From NCBI GenBank assembly GCA_916610825.1, contig OU744447.1, positions 10,709,751 to 10,773,750 on the forward strand: a stretch of 64,000 nucleotides of DNA, written 5' to 3'. Positions 1 to 12,400 of this stretch are shown piece after piece; position 1 is the first letter of the stretch, and every line of letters starts with the position of its first letter. Origin of the DNA: Haliclystus octoradiatus (Eukaryota; Cnidaria; Staurozoa; Stauromedusae; Haliclystidae). The notes below the pieces were generated by a model that saw only the letters and a program-made list of their open reading frames with translations, ran no database searches and was not told the DNA's origin. The position numbers were made by a program, and so were the translations under genes.

Positions 1-135
1 TATATATTTTCTAACAGAGTGATCCCTTGGTGGAATTCTTTACCAGAGTCTGTCGTCAATTCCAAAAAAGTCCATGGGTTCAAGACATCACTGCACAAAT
101 TAGATTTATCTTCTAATTGTAAATTATTTCCTTAA
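1..135 (+). pseudogene. 3' end of a non-LTR retrotransposon reverse transcriptase ORF
   Basis: The frame is open from the first base to a TAA at 133-135, giving about 44 codons. It contains the tail motif seen at the C-terminus of many CR1/L2/jockey-type LINE polymerases: a 'RVIPWWNSLPESVV' block followed by a 'FKTSLHKL' helix. Everything upstream lies outside the window, so completeness cannot be judged. The motif is read directly; assignment to a LINE clade is inference. No 3' microsatellite tail is obvious after the stop. Confidence 0.6.
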
Positions 136-540
136 CTATAATCGTAATTACTGCTCATCATCTGATGTATTTAAAATAGCTTTATTTTTATTTTTATTTT
201 CTTCTTCTGTAAATGGCTGTATATAAGTGAAGTTACTGTAGTGGTATACTCCCTGTATTTGCCAGTCATTGTTTATGACAAATATATCAAATAAAGAAAA
301 TAAAGAATGATTATATTCAGTAAAAGTTTCTTCGAAAAACATTTTAAGATAATTAAGGATAGCGACAAAAAATAAACAGACTTTAGGTTTAAACAACGTT
401 TCGCAATAGCTTAATTGCATCTTCAGGTTAAAATGAATAACATATAAAATTACAAAGTATTAATAGTAAATATTTAAGTGATTATAAAATTGGGTACAAA
501 ACAATACAACAAAGAAAATATATTATTTACTTAGGTAGAG

Positions 541-826
541 TTATACAAATAGCCTAGACCGGACGGAATCCTTCTGAGTGTTGAGGGTCGGACTTGGCTC
601 TTTGATTGATAGCATTTCATGAATTAAACAATCAAAGTTATTGGTGCACTTCCTCAGTACAAAAAAAAGATGTCCTGAATTTTTGACATTTTTATTGTGA
701 GTTTGTAAGTGTACACCGACTGCAGACTCACTATGTTCGTCAATGTACGTTGATGTAGATGCCGGCGAGTAAAGCCGACATAACTCGCATCGCACGAGTC
801 ACACTGGAATAGGTAAACAAACCTAA
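541..826 (-). pseudogene. Penelope-like element remnant: GIY-YIG endonuclease domain, frameshifted
   Basis: On the minus strand one frame reads 'CDSCDASYVGFTRRHLHQR', the GIY-YIG-type core with its leading Cys pair. After a frameshift the second frame continues with 'SAVGVHLQTH', 'LRKCTNNFDCLIHEML' and 'PTLNTQKDSVRSRLF', the usual C-terminal end of the GIY-YIG domain in Penelope-like retroelements, and then a stop at 541. The RT part is missing; at about 827 the sequence switches to a BEL/Pao remnant on the other strand. The downstream part (148-540 on this strand) has no convincing protein but carries the pattern CTGAAGATG...GAAACGTT, which often lies 3' of such domains. The family is a confident motif match; the clade is not resolved. 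Confidence 0.6.
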
Positions 827-3800
827 ATCAGTATTTGTTTCCGATTTAACTGGAGTTTCACCTACAAAGAAATGTGTATGTTCAGATAATCAAATCATTG
901 AATACAATTTTATTAAATCAGTAGAGCTTAACACAACTATCAATAAAGAAGGAAGAGTTGAAGTTGTCTTGCCATGGAAAGAAGGTTATCCTGAAGGACT
1001 TCCAAACAATATGAAGCAGCGAAGGATGTTCATCGACAGAAGAAAAGACTTGAAAGAACTCTTGAATTTGAAATGTATTCTAAAGAAATGACAAAACTTG
1101 TACAATCTGGATTGTGGAATTAGTAGAAGCAAAGCCTGACGAATCAGTATATTATATTATACATCAACATGTTATTGGAAATGACAGTGAATCGACCCCA
1201 GTAAGGATCGTTTGGAAGGCAGCCAGAAGAAACTCACTTGGGTTTTGCTTGAATGATGTTTTAGAGAAACCCTGACCTATTAAACAATTAAATTACTTTA
1301 TTGCTGAATATCATTTAGAGATCATTCTGTAGCCTTTTTGGGTGACATTCGTGAGATGTTTAACATGGTCAGCCTAAGGGTAGAATATCGACAATTTCAA
1401 AGATTCCTGTGGTAGGGAGAAGAAGAAAACATTTACTTCTATGAATGGAAAAGACTAATATTTGGAGATGCACCTACTCCTGATTTGGTAATAAATGCAT
1501 TGAATTACTTGGTTACAAATTTTGGTCAAGAACTAATTGATGGTTCACAAGTTATCATGAACAACACCAACATGGATGATGTTGCGGGTTGTTGTTGTTG
1601 TTGTTGTTTGTCAAAAATACTGACCGGATCATATAGGAAAGTAAAACTTAAAACCCTCTTGTTCTTTGAACCGTTTCAATGTTAATGATATCTTTAATTA
1701 ATATGCTAATGAAGAAGATGCTAAAATGACTGTATCAGAAGTAAATGATATTCTTGCGAAAGGACAGCTCGGTATAAAATATTGGCATTCAAACAAAAGC
1801 CAAGGGAAGAAAGAAATGAACAAAGAGTTGTTAACCTGTGACAATAAAGAGACGAATGTATTGCGACATTGCTGGGATAAAAATACAGATGTGATTAGCC
1901 TAAGAAAAGGAAGCGTAATATAACGAAGAAGTAACGAAAAGAGGTATACTTGGGTTTATAGCCAGCGTATATGGTACCCGTTAGGCATTCTAAATCCTGT
2001 AATTGGTTGGTCTAAGGACGCAGTTCCGGCAGCTGTGGCGTCACAATTATGATTGGGATGACAAGCTTGGTAATCAACTTTCTGAAATATGGAGAGAAAA
2101 TATGATAAATGCAACAACATATCTTGATTCAGGCATCAATTGAAGTTTGGCACCAAATAATAGCACAAGAGTTGTTGAGCTACATGCTTTTCGGATGGTT
2201 GCAGTGAATCATATGGAAATGTTCCTTATTTCAGATGGCAAACTGATGATGGAAGCATAGTAACTCGTTATGTCGCATCTAAATCGTTTGTTACACCAGT
2301 TAAAGGTGTTTGGACAATCCCGAGAATTGAATTGGTAGGAGCTCTAGTCATGGTAAGACTGGTAAATCAGTGATGAAATCATTACATTGTGACTCTAAGT
2401 CAGTAACATACTGGGTAGATTCAAAAGTTGTTCTTCATTGGTTCTGTGCGAAAGATAGCCACAGAAAAAAAGTATTTGTAGAAACAAGAGTAGCCGAAAT
2501 TCAAGAGAGTGTGGACAGTGAGTGATTTCGTTATGTCCCAACTGCGAAAAACATAGCAGATGTTCTGACAAAAGAAACTCCACAGCCTGACTTAAAGCAG
2601 TTTTATAAAGGACCAAGCTTCTCGGTGAAGGAAATCATCCCACAGTTTGAATCAACAGAACTAAAACAAGCCATTGACAAAGAGCAAGTACTGGAAGAAG
2701 TATCACCACCAAGAAAGAAGAAGGGACACAAAGAAAGGAATATAGAATGCAAAAATCCAAGTAGCTCAATTTAGAGACTTAACTGAAGATGATGAAAAAA
2801 AATTATTGATGTTAAAGAAACTGGAATGATCTTATAGAAACAACATCAAAAGCTAAATCATGGATTGAAGCAGTCGAATTAGTGAAACAACACAGCGAAG
2901 TTCAAACAAAGGAAGAAGCCAAAAGCTACTCTTACAAGCCATGCAAGGTATAAAAAAATTCAAGTCGGATTTCAAAAATATAAAACTATGTGATGCATAT
3001 GACGCACACCACAAAGTAGTAAGAGTTAGCGGGAGATTACATTCTATAGAGGAATTCCACCTTAATGTTGCAGCCCCGGCTATCATCCCAACCGTTAAAT
3101 TCCCAAAACGTAACACATGGAAGAAGCAGACAGATTTTACATTTTGTTATTGCTAGAGGAACACATTCATAGTCAAGCTGGTCATGGAGAGTCAAATCGA
3201 TGTGAAATTATGGCTGAACAATGTGGTCTATGGATTTATAAAGCTAGAAAGTTATTTGATTATGTAAAAAATCGCTGCATTGAATGTAGAAAGAGATGGA
3301 ATCCGTTATTGAGTCAACAAAAGGGACAAAAACCTGACTTCTGTTTTGCAATGAGCAGCCATTGAACCACACTACTGTAGATATTTTTGGACAATTTAAC
3401 ATCAAAGTTGGCAGAAGATCAGTAGTGAATGGGCATGCGAAAAGATTAGCAATTTCCAGTGGATATGGAACACACCAACAGCATCACATATGAATTGCCG
3501 CGTGAAAAGACTTATTCGATCTGTTCGATATGCCTTAGATGTTGTTGTCGGCTATCATGGCTAATTACTATCTGGAGATGAGTAGATGTACGGTGCTTTA
3601 TGAGATTTCCTATTTGATTAATTCAAGACCATTATGGCCACACAGAGTTTATGGCCCACTTGAAGTAGATGGAACAATAACTCCAAATTTCTTGCTCCAT
3701 GGACACAGAAAGTGTGTTCCACAATCAATGGTTACAGATGGCTGTGCAATTGTATCACCACTAAAAGAGTTGATGCTATATAAAGAAAAGTTCTAACGTT

Positions 3801-3835
3801 TTGGAGAGCTTAGATGCAGAATATGCCTCACTCTC
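827..3835 (+). pseudogene. Decayed BEL/Pao retrotransposon pol (RT, RNase H, integrase fragments)
   Basis: No long frame survives, but ordered pieces of BEL/Pao pol appear across all three frames. They are a pre-RT block ('VVLPWKEGYPEGLPNN', about 955), an RT core ('LGDIREMFNMV' about 1340, 'FQRFLW' and 'LIFGDAPTPDL' about 1400-1480), a catalytic region reading NMDD near 1570, and an RNase H block ('CDSKSVTYWVDSKVVLHW' and 'YVPTAKNIADVL', 2390-2570). They continue with an integrase HHCC zinc region (3150-3300: H-x-Q-A-G-H ... C-x-x-C) and the integrase end 'NTPTASHM' near 3480, where the Gly-Gly of the motif is lost. Stops and frameshifts are frequent. No LTR pair was found, so both ends are approximate. 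It is much older than the BEL element at 6639-13701. Confidence 0.8.
1588..1608. repeat. (GTT)n microsatellite
   Basis: About seven GTT units lie within the BEL/Pao remnant immediately after its RT catalytic segment. They replace the expected coding sequence, so the expansion postdates the element's death. Confidence 0.85.
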
Positions 3836-4023
3836 TTCTTCTATATCCAAAATAGTTAGATTTTAGCATCATATCATGTGACCTGTTATATTGACCAGTC
3901 GCTTATCCCAGGTTCATTTTACCTATTGAAATGTTAGTGGCAAGAGCCGATTGATGTTTGTTTCACGCCTATACCCATAACTACTTTGGCTATGCCATTA
4001 TTCGTACTTGTCCTTTTGCATGC

Positions 4024-4265
4024 CTGACCGTCCAGCCTGTATTTCCGATTAGAAACTGTAAAAACCCATGTTAATTTGGCTTGACTCTGTGAAATATTTG
4101 CCTGACCAGCCAGTAAATCAGATAAAACAGTAAAAACTCATGTTAATTTCGGTGGGCAGTCCAATAGTTCACAGAGCTATTTGACCGAGCAGCCTTTAAA
4201 TCAGATAAATAACAGTAAAAAACCATGTTAATTTCGTTGGACGGTCAAATAGTGTACGGAGCTAT
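4024..4265. repeat. Tandem repeat, three diverged units of about 79 bp
   Basis: The phrase TGACC...AGTAAAAAnCATGTTAATTT recurs with starts near 4025, 4103 and 4182 (spacings 78 and 79 bp). The units differ by substitutions and short indels. The array follows the BEL/Pao remnant and may be part of its lost 3' non-coding region or an independent minisatellite. No coding potential was seen. Confidence 0.75.
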
Positions 4266-4270
4266 ATTAA

Positions 4271-5164
4271 TCATCCTATTACAAAGTGATCAATTCCCTC
4301 ACAATTAATTCCTTCTGCCCCGTTGGTTAAACAGAAACCGCTCAAATATAGTATTCTTTCCTCCTTGACAAAGGGTTTGGAACCTGCAACACACCACAGC
4401 ATAGTTAATGGCGGATTCACCTTGACCATAATTAAAGTGGCTATACTCTTCTGTGGCACCTCTACCAGCACAATTAAGTAAGTAATAGTAATTAGAAATT
4501 CAAGGGTAGAAAATTTTTCAAAAATTCTCGTCGAGATTTGTCGATAAAATTTTGGCAGATGCTCAAAGCCGAAGAAGAATAGGGAACTGCAATGTAGTAC
4601 TAAAGAAATAATATCAACAAAGCTGTTTTTATTCGAGAAAGAATAACGTTTCGAAGTTTTAATTTGATCCAAAGACATTTCGGCAGTAAAATTTAAAATT
4701 GAATTTTTAATCTCTAGTACAAAGTTCGAACGACCTTCAGCTATAATTAAGATTTTTTAGCAATATAAATAGTTTCATTGGTAATATGTTAGCAAAATTT
4801 CTAACCCATCAAAATTACTGATTGTTGGGAAAGAAAGAATAAATTTAATACATCGTTCTCCTTCATTTGTAGAAACAAATCTGGTTAACCTCCCATGCGA
4901 TCAGATTTCAACCTTCGACATATTGTATTGCAATGTCGCCATTGACAACAACCAGAATGGTAATTGTGGAGCAAATCAATGCATTGATACTGGTTCTAAA
5001 GTTGATCTCTGGTGGCATACGCAAACCGTATCGGTGACCAAACCACAATTGTTTCATGATCCTAAAACTCCTCCTCCGCGGTTTACATTTAAAAATTCTA
5101 ATACACTTTTACGATATCTACAGGCCTTCAACTAGCTCCAGTTTTACATTTTATAGCTTAAAAT
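4271..5164. other. Gene-poor stretch with one exon-like open segment
   Basis: Nothing here is recognisable. The plus-strand open segment about 4860-5135 encodes a Cys/Asn-rich peptide ('NGNCGANQCIDTG') ending in TAG. It might be an exon but has no partner exon or family match that I know. A minus-strand 135-codon frame at 4271-4678 has hydrophobic, low-information composition and I regard it as chance. Confidence 0.3.
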
Positions 5165-5645
5165 ACGATAAACTGCTCAAAACTTGAAATTAAAAACCAA
5201 GAGATCACGTAATTTGAAGGGAACCTCTGATTTATGAAGCAGAACTCCACACTTGATATTTCTTCTTGCAAGTGTAACACTTGATAGCATCTCACCATAT
5301 CCAGTTACAAATTCACGTGGTTGGGAAAAAGTTTTATAATCAACGTCGAATAGTGGATAGCATAACATAGAAAACAAACGTGCCCATGTGTAAATCTTTC
5401 TGTATTTCATTATTATTTCATTATTCTATGGCTCTGTACACATTGTAGCAGGGAATCTAAATCGCTAGAAAAGATAAGCACATAATAGAATATGGCTTAT
5501 CTAGGTTTGAAACCGGGGTTTGAAACTTTTGACGTAACTTGATAATGCTTGAACAAACAGCAGCTCAATATTCAGTTCGCAAAACTCGAAGTCGAAGGTT
5601 GAAAAAGTCTAGAAAACCTATACATAGGTTGGCAATAGAATAATA
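5165..5645 (-). repeat. Dispersed repeat, inverted copy of 19165-19550
   Basis: Read on the minus strand, this segment aligns by eye with the plus strand of 19165-19550. Shared anchors include CTGTTTGTTCAAGCATTATC, CTAGATAAGC, ACACATGGGCAC and ACTTTTTCCCA. Within it a 77-codon minus-strand frame (5177-5410) is open; the equivalent frame in the other copy is broken by stops. It could be an unclassified repeat or a duplicated piece of a host gene. The function is unknown. Confidence 0.65.
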
Positions 5646-6638
5646 TCTAGTTATATCTAGTCATCTGCAAGCCTTGTTTCATTTTGTGAGACTTACAAGT
5701 TAAATAAGTTAAAACCCGCCTTTTGAAAAACTCAAAATTCTTCCTTTGTCAACTCAAATGAAGTTAGGTACCAGTGAGTCAGTGATCCTGCATTGCTAAT
5801 GCTCAGACCAAGACTGAATGTATTTCGTAATTGAAACACATATATAGGGCAAACTCATATGATCAAAGATTTCACAATAGCTATTTACATTGATATGTTT
5901 TCATTGAAATTTTTCCGATCCTTTTTCCAATTTCATTCTTAATATTTTTTCAACAAAATTATTTATTTGTCTGTTTGTTTGATTTGTTTGACCGTCAAAG
6001 GAATTTATATAGTAGACAGTTATGTATAGCATACAGGTGAGTTGATTTGTGAATAATCAAATCGTTCAAAGCAGGAATATAAAATATAAGCGGCATTATT
6101 GCAACCGAAGAATAAAATTAATTACCTTGTAGGCCCTTCATACAAAACCATTATTTCTAATTCAAATTTTATAGTTTGAGAGTAAATCTCTGAACAATTG
6201 TTCTACAAATACTGTCTTGAGCGGCTGGGGTTACAATTGATCCTAAAGGATTCTCAGCTCCGTCTTCAGGGAAACAGTTCTGGAAATGGTTGGTTTTCAA
6301 ACAGTTTTTCAAATATTTTCTCCAAGTATAACCCCCCTCTTTATGGGAACTAACGCACTTGCGGGGGAAATTCCGGAGCCACCCATGTTAAAGAGCATAA
6401 ATAGGTCAGGTTCTAGCTGACCACGGACACTATTCGAGAGAGAAAGGACAAGTTTGTTTAGATAATTTGTTCATGTTTTCGAATTCTAAAATTCGAGGAA
6501 TTACATTTTAAATGTTCTCAGAATGTATAACAACTGTTTAATTATATTTGATATGTAGTAGCTTTAACTAATCATAAAGTTTTATCACCTGAGGTCCATT
6601 ACTGGACCTACACTAATTGGTAGTATAATTATATTATG
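5646..6638. other. AT-rich non-coding stretch left of the BEL/Pao insertion
   Basis: No coding sequence was recognised. About 6590-6638 contains a short palindrome around AGGTCCATTACTGGACCT. Without the BEL insertion this stretch would be continuous with 13702 onward. On the minus strand that reconstructed junction lies just after a polypurine run (at 13728-13740) followed by TG, as at the start of an LTR. A solo or broken LTR from 13731 leftward is therefore possible but unproven. Confidence 0.3.
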
Positions 6639-7110
6639 TGTAGACTGTAACCGCAGTCAGTCTACTAATTTAAATAGTTGTATCTGTGTGTGTTAGTACC
6701 AAGATAATACGCAACAAATGAACTGCCAAATAACACAAATGAAGCTGCTCAATGCTGATATGTTGATAAGTTGTTAAGTTGTTTGTGGTTGATTTTTCTT
6801 TGGTGTTCGTTCCAGCACAGATAACAACACCTATTAATAATATTTTACAATTCGTTCGAGTCAGCGTAGCTCTTCTCTATACTTTGGCTTTCTCCGACTG
6901 ACTAACATTTACAATAATTTTACGTATTGAACACCAAAGGCGGAAAATATATTTATGATGACTAATTTTCGATCTTTCTAGATATTTACTTACAATAGAT
7001 TAACAAGATGACTAACTAGCTAATACGTCAAGAATAAGTGTCCCTTAGTAGCTATGGTAACGGCGTCTAAATGTATAATGGCGGCAGCAAGAATATAATT
7101 GTCGGCTACA
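6639..7110 (-). repeat. 3' LTR of the BEL/Pao element
   Basis: 472 bp, by eye the same as 13230-13701. In the element's orientation it starts TGTAGCCGAC and ends CAGTCTACA. It lies just beyond the polypurine tract. Confidence 0.93.
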
Positions 7111-7125
7111 TACCCGCCCCGATGA
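7111..7125 (-). other. Polypurine tract of the BEL/Pao element
   Basis: On the minus strand the bases just before the 3' LTR read CATCGGGGCGGGTA, a purine-rich run ending at the LTR boundary. This is the expected primer site for plus-strand DNA synthesis. Assigned by position and composition. Confidence 0.6.
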
Positions 7126-7265
7126 GCCATTGTCAAAATGCTCATCTTAAAAAACTTATAACGACAATTTACACTTATCTTAAAATAACATAATATTAGA
7201 AACAGCTGAATTTCTAATTTTGTTCTGAAATAATTAATAGAATTATTTAATTTAATTAACATTAA

Positions 7266-9491
7266 CTAATCTCCCTCTAGTAAGCACAATTTTGCTATTG
7301 GGCGTAACAAAATTGTCGATCTTGTTTTGACCTTGACAGAGCGCACACAGCCATCTGGTCCTGGAATTGTTTCAGTAACTCTCCCTAATTGCCAATGATT
7401 TCTTGGTGTAGAGTTATCTACAATAAGAACTAAATCGTTCACCTTCATGTTCTTTGTGAGGGTGTTCCATTTCTGCCTTGTTTGTAGCATTGGCACATAC
7501 TCCTTGAGCCATCGTCTCCAGAACTGGTCTGCCAAATACTGTCCTTGCCTCCATCTCCTTCTTCTGTGGTTATCTTCTTCGTTGAATATGCCTGGTGGTA
7601 GTGTCGGTCCTTGGAATTGAAGTAGCAAGTGATTTGGTGTTAATGGGCTTTCATCTGATGGGTCATCGCTAATTTGTGTAAGTGGTCTACTGTTTAATAT
7701 CGCCTCTATTTCGACCAAAATCGTAGTTAGGGTTTCATCTCTTATTAGTTGGTTTCCGATGATTGCTCTCATACTCCTTCTTATGCTTTTTATCAATCTC
7801 TCCCAAACACCGCCCATGTGACTTGCGGTCGGGGGGTTGAAAAGCCAAGTTGTTTCTTTCTTCATCAAAAACTCCTTAATCTTTCTCTCATCTAGATCCT
7901 TCAAACATTGTTTGAGCTCTTTCTCTGCCGACGTGAAATTCGTACCATTGTCACTTTTGATGATCTCGGGACTTCCTCTTCTAGCTACAAATCTTCTTAA
8001 GGCGTTTATGAATGAGCTGGTATCCAATGAATGAGCAACTTCTATGTGGACTGCACGTGTATTGAAGCAAGTGAATAGACAACCGTAGCGTTTGACTGTA
8101 CTTCTTCCTTGCTTTACTCTGAAGGGACCGAAATAATCTACGCCAGTAAAGTTGAAGGCTGGCTTAAAGGGCGTCACCCTCGTCTTTGGTAAATTGGCCA
8201 TGTACTGATGACTTGGCTTCTTTAGTCTTTTCATACAGTTAACACAATTTCTCAGGATTCTCTTAGTTGTAGTTCTTGCACCGACTATCCAAAACTTCAA
8301 TCTCACTTCAGACAAAACATGGTTGAGCCCAATATGGCCCATCATAAGATGGTAGTGCATTATGATCAAGTTTGATACATGATGATCTTTAGGAAGAATT
8401 ACTGGATGTTTTGCGTCATAACTTATCGGAGCTCCGTCAATTCTTCCGCCAACTCTTATTATGTCCTTGTCGATGATAGGTGAAAGTTTCACAATTTTAC
8501 TTTGGATCTGAACCTTTTTCGTTTTCTCTAGATCGGCGAGTTCCTTTGTAAATGTAGTCCTTTGGGTGTGTTTAACGATGTCTTTTTCCGCTAGTTTGAT
8601 TTCTTTAACTGTGATTGGACCAGCTTGGAACTGTTTCTTGTTCGTCTTCGTCGCTTTCCATTTTACATATTCTTTAAATCTTATGATCCAGGCTATCCCT
8701 ACTTTTAGTCTTTCCCACGATGAATATCTTTTAATTAACTTGCTAATTATATCGTTTTCTGCTTCTTCTTGTGTTTGTACGATTTGTATTGTTCTTACTT
8801 CCGAATCAAACCCTGGACATTCTTTAATCGGGTTGTCGGATTTATCTTCAATCGGATTTTTAGATTGATTTTCAATCGGATTTTTAGGCCAAGACTCTTC
8901 TGACTGCTTCAAGAAGTCAGGTCCTTTGAGCCATCGTGAATCTTCCAAAAGGGATTTAACTTTGAGACCACGGGAAGCGTCATCCGCTGGATTGCTCTTT
9001 GTATCAACATAGTTCCATTGACCCGGGTCGCTAGCCTCTCTTATCTCGTTCACTCTGTTAGCCACAAAGATTGAAAATCGCTTTGATTCGTTGGCGATAA
9101 ATCGCAAAACTGTTGTCGAATCTGTCCTAAAGAAGGTGCTGTCAATCTTGAGGTCAATCTCTTCTAGGATTGTTTGAGCCATTCTAGTTGCTATTACTGC
9201 CGCTTGCAATTCTAGACGTGGAATTGTTTGTTGTTTAATTGGTGAGAGCCGTGATTTACCCATTACGAAGGCGCAATTGATTTCTCCCTTTAAAGAGATA
9301 CTTCGAAGATAGGCAACGGCACCATAACCATCTTGTGATGCGTCCGAAAAACAGTGTATCTCCCTTCTTTCTAATGCCTGTTCTGGAATCTTGAGAATGT
9401 TTCTCTCAACCTTCAAATTGTTAAGACTTGAAAGTTCTTGCGTCCATGATTTCCATACTTTCAAATGTTTTTCTTCTAATCTGTCGTCCCA
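7266..9491 (-). CDS. BEL/Pao pol, downstream part: RNase H and integrase
   Basis: This segment continues the frame of the upstream gag-pol after a single TGA, so it is normally translated as one polyprotein. RNase H: 'CFSDASQDGYGA' near the start, then 'IPRLELQAAV' and 'NPADDASRG'. Integrase: an HHCC zinc region ('HYHLMMGHIG' ... 'CVNCMK'), then the catalytic acidic residues in 'TGVDYFGPF', 'IIKSDNGTNF' and 'GVWERLIKSIRR'. The C-terminus ('WQLGRVTETIPGPDG') is the conserved BEL/Pao tail. Product roles are degradation of the RNA template and insertion of the cDNA. All catalytic residues I can see are present. A Met 9 codons after the TGA gives an apparent 732-residue ORF, but it is unlikely to be a genuine start. 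Confidence 0.9.
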   Translation of the reverse strand, partial: WDDRLEEKHLKVWKSWTQELSSLNNLKVERNILKIPEQALERREIHCFSDASQDGYGAVAYLRSISLKGEINCAFVMGKSRLSPIKQQTIPRLELQAAVIATRMAQTILEEIDLKIDSTFFRTDSTTVLRFIANESKRFSIFVANRVNEIREASDPGQWNYVDTKSNPADDASRGLKVKSLLEDSRWLKGPDFLKQSEESWPKNPIENQSKNPIEDKSDNPIKECPGFDSEVRTIQIVQTQEEAENDIISKLIKRYSSWERLKVGIAWIIRFKEYVKWKATKTNKKQFQAGPITVKEIKLAEKDIVKHTQRTTFTKELADLEKTKKVQIQSKIVKLSPIIDKDIIRVGGRIDGAPISYDAKHPVILPKDHHVSNLIIMHYHLMMGHIGLNHVLSEVRLKFWIVGARTTTKRILRNCVNCMKRLKKPSHQYMANLPKTRVTPFKPAFNFTGVDYFGPFRVKQGRSTVKRYGCLFTCFNTRAVHIEVAHSLDTSSFINALRRFVARRGSPEIIKSDNGTNFTSAEKELKQCLKDLDERKIKEFLMKKETTWLFNPPTASHMGGVWERLIKSIRRSMRAIIGNQLIRDETLTTILVEIEAILNSRPLTQISDDPSDESPLTPNHLLLQFQGPTLPPGIFNEEDNHRRRRWRQGQYLADQFWRRWLKEYVPMLQTRQKWNTLTKNMKVNDLVLIVDNSTPRNHWQLGRVTETIPGPDGCVRSVKVKTRSTILLRPIAKLCLLEGD

Positions 9492-12400
9492 TCAAATTTT
9501 TTCTCTCCAGAGGTCTTGCAATAGTAGCTTAGCCTTGAATATATATGGACATGCAAATCCCAATGGATCGTACACCGAACTGACTGATGACAAAATACCT
9601 CTCTTCGTCATGGGTTTGTTAAATTCAAAGGTCTTGAAACCAAAACAATCATCGTCTGGGTTCCACTGTACCCCAAGGGCGCGGTCGATTGGCAACTTGT
9701 CGAGATCTAGGTTAAGTGATGGTTTTGCTCTTTCTGATTGAGATACTGTGTTAAGTATCCTTTTGCTGTTACTTGACCATTTTGTCAAATTAAAACCTCC
9801 TTTCATTAGTACCTCCTTTAGTTCTCTGATCATTTCGATTGCCTCTTCTTCGGTATCTGTTGCCTTTAAACAATCATCTACATAGAAATTTCGGTGGATT
9901 GCCTGGATAGTGCTTTGTTTGTAGTGATCTTTATTATCATCTGCAGTCTTTCTCAATGCGAAACTGGCACACGATGGTGAACTGGTTGCCCCGAATATGT
10001 GCCTGGTCATCTGGTAGCTTTGGGGTTCTTCATCTAAATTACCTCCTGGCCACCATAGGAACTGGAGTGAATTACAGTCTTCGGTTGGTACCTTAAGCTG
10101 ATAGAACATTGTTTGAATATCAGAAGCAAAAACAAATTTTCCTGTTCTGAATCGAGTCAGTACTCCAATCAAGGAGCTCGTTAGATCAGGCCCCTGTAAA
10201 AGGTTGTCATTTAGGGATGTTCCCATAAATCGGGCAGCTGCGTCAAACACGATTCTGACCTTTGTTTTATTTGGATTTATTACCGGATGATGTGGGAGAT
10301 ACCACACCCTTTCACTCTTTACGTTTTTTGGTGACTCTCTAGCGTAACCCTTTATTAGGTAATCGTTTACTATGCTTTTATACTTTTCTAATAAGTCTGT
10401 ATTGTTTACCAGTCTTCGTTTTAATGATTTAAGTCGTTGTTGTGCCATAATGGCATTGTTTGGTAATTGTACTTGGGGATCCTTCCACGGGAGTCCAATT
10501 TGATAGTGGCCTTCAACTATGATTGCAGACTTTCTCATTGAATTAAGTGCCCTATCGTCTTCGATTGAACTAGCAGTCTGATTATGGGTCTTACTTGTCC
10601 CATAGCTATCGATGGTCCAAAAGTTTTGTACTTGAGAATCTAGCTTTTCATCTATGTTTAATTCGTTTTCTTCTGCTATAGTTACGTACAGCGCATTGCA
10701 ATTACTTTTACTGTTTGCCCTTTGTATGTCTGCCTGTCCCACTGCCGACCATCCCAGTTGAGTTCGTACGGCCCATGGTTCGTTTATCTTCCCTCGCTTG
10801 TGTTCTATTGCTATTAAGGCCTCTGGACAGTTCGTCCCAATTATCATAGACACCTTATTAGATTTTATGATAGGGAAGTCTATGCCTTTGAAATGGTCCC
10901 ATTCCTCTAGTCTTATTCTCTTCAGTTTGTCACATGTTAGGTTCAAATTATTCATGGAATAAATGGTGTTGATTTCTAGGGTAGGACTGTCATTTCCTAG
11001 AGGGGACACCTTCACAGTAGCTTTGTCACATTTGACTTTCTCTTTCTTGTTTACAGTATTTATTACTAACTGGCTGTCTTTCCCTTTAATATCTAATTCT
11101 TTGAGGACATTTTCTTCTACAAGCGTGATATTGGACCCAGTGTCTAGTAAAGCATTTATAGTTATTATTTTCGAGTTCCCGTATAGTTTAATTGGAACTA
11201 TTTGTAGTAAAGTTGTACATTCGGGCTTTCTTATATTGTTAACAATGGTGTTAGAGTTGACATTCTGCGTCTCTATTTCAGTTTCGGTCACAGTCACTTC
11301 TGCAGTGGACTGTCTGTCAGGTCTGTGCATAATTGTAAGATGCCTTCTGCCGCAGTTCTCTTTACCGCAGGTCTTGTCTGTTCTGCATTTTGCGGCAAAG
11401 TGGTTTCCCTTCAAACATTTGAAACATAGACCGTTATCTCTGGCAATTTTCACCTTTTCGTCGTAGTTTTTTGATTTAAATAGATTACACGTGTAGACTG
11501 GATGATTTTCTTCGCAACATGGGCATTTATCATTCCAACCTCTATTTTGGGTTGCAAACGTGGTAGTTATTGCTTTTGGCGTTTTATTTTGTCTGCTAAA
11601 GTCGTTTCCTTTTGATTTTGTTTCCTTCAGTAACATAGATCCAAAGACAGGGTCTGTTGCAGCATCTAACTCCTGCTCGAGGTATGTGATCAGGTCATCT
11701 ATTGTTGGTTCATCCTTCATTCTCAATTTTACGGCTATTCCTGCCCATTTTCGCGCAACAAATTTGGGTCCTTTTTCGACAATTTTAGCTAAATTCTCTT
11801 CATCCAGTTTATGGAGATAGTTCATAGCAGCTAATGTTTCCCTAGCTGTTCTTACTTTATCTACGTATTCTTCGAAACCTTGAGCGTCATTAGGTTTCAC
11901 CTGCACGGATTCTGTTAGTGATTTTATTGCTGCTTTAACGACAGATACAGGTTTGCCATACCTTTTTCGCAATAAAGTCAACGCTTTATCTAATTTCCCT
12001 TCGCCTGTAATTTCTAGAACTTGTACGGCGGTTCTTGCTGGCCCCGTCAGAAATTGTAATAGGCGAGACATTTTTTGTGTCTCGTTCAAGGGTCGCATCA
12101 TTACTAACTCATTGAAACGAGTTATGAATCGAGGGTATTCTTCTGAGCTACCAGAAAATTTTGGAATTTCTAAATTTGGTAGCTCATTAGCCATACTCAG
12201 ACGTTGGACTGCTATTAATGCTTCGTGTATAGCGTTTGTTTGTAATGATTGATTAGTGACCGGCTGTGTGTTCTCTGTCATGCCTTCACTTACAATTGCC
12301 TTATTGTTATTACTTTTAGATATAACTGTTTTGTCCTGAACTTTATTAGTTAAAGATTCCTTATTACTTTTATTACTATTGTGCGTAATATTTTCTATTA

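Noticed and set aside
4271..4678. 135-codon minus-strand frame
   Set aside because: Hydrophobic, low-information composition, no motif, no homologous copy, no splice or promoter context.
9492..9494. Programmed stop readthrough in BEL pol
   Set aside because: The stop lies between RT and RNase H, not at a gag-pol boundary, and a single base change explains it; no readthrough context recognised.
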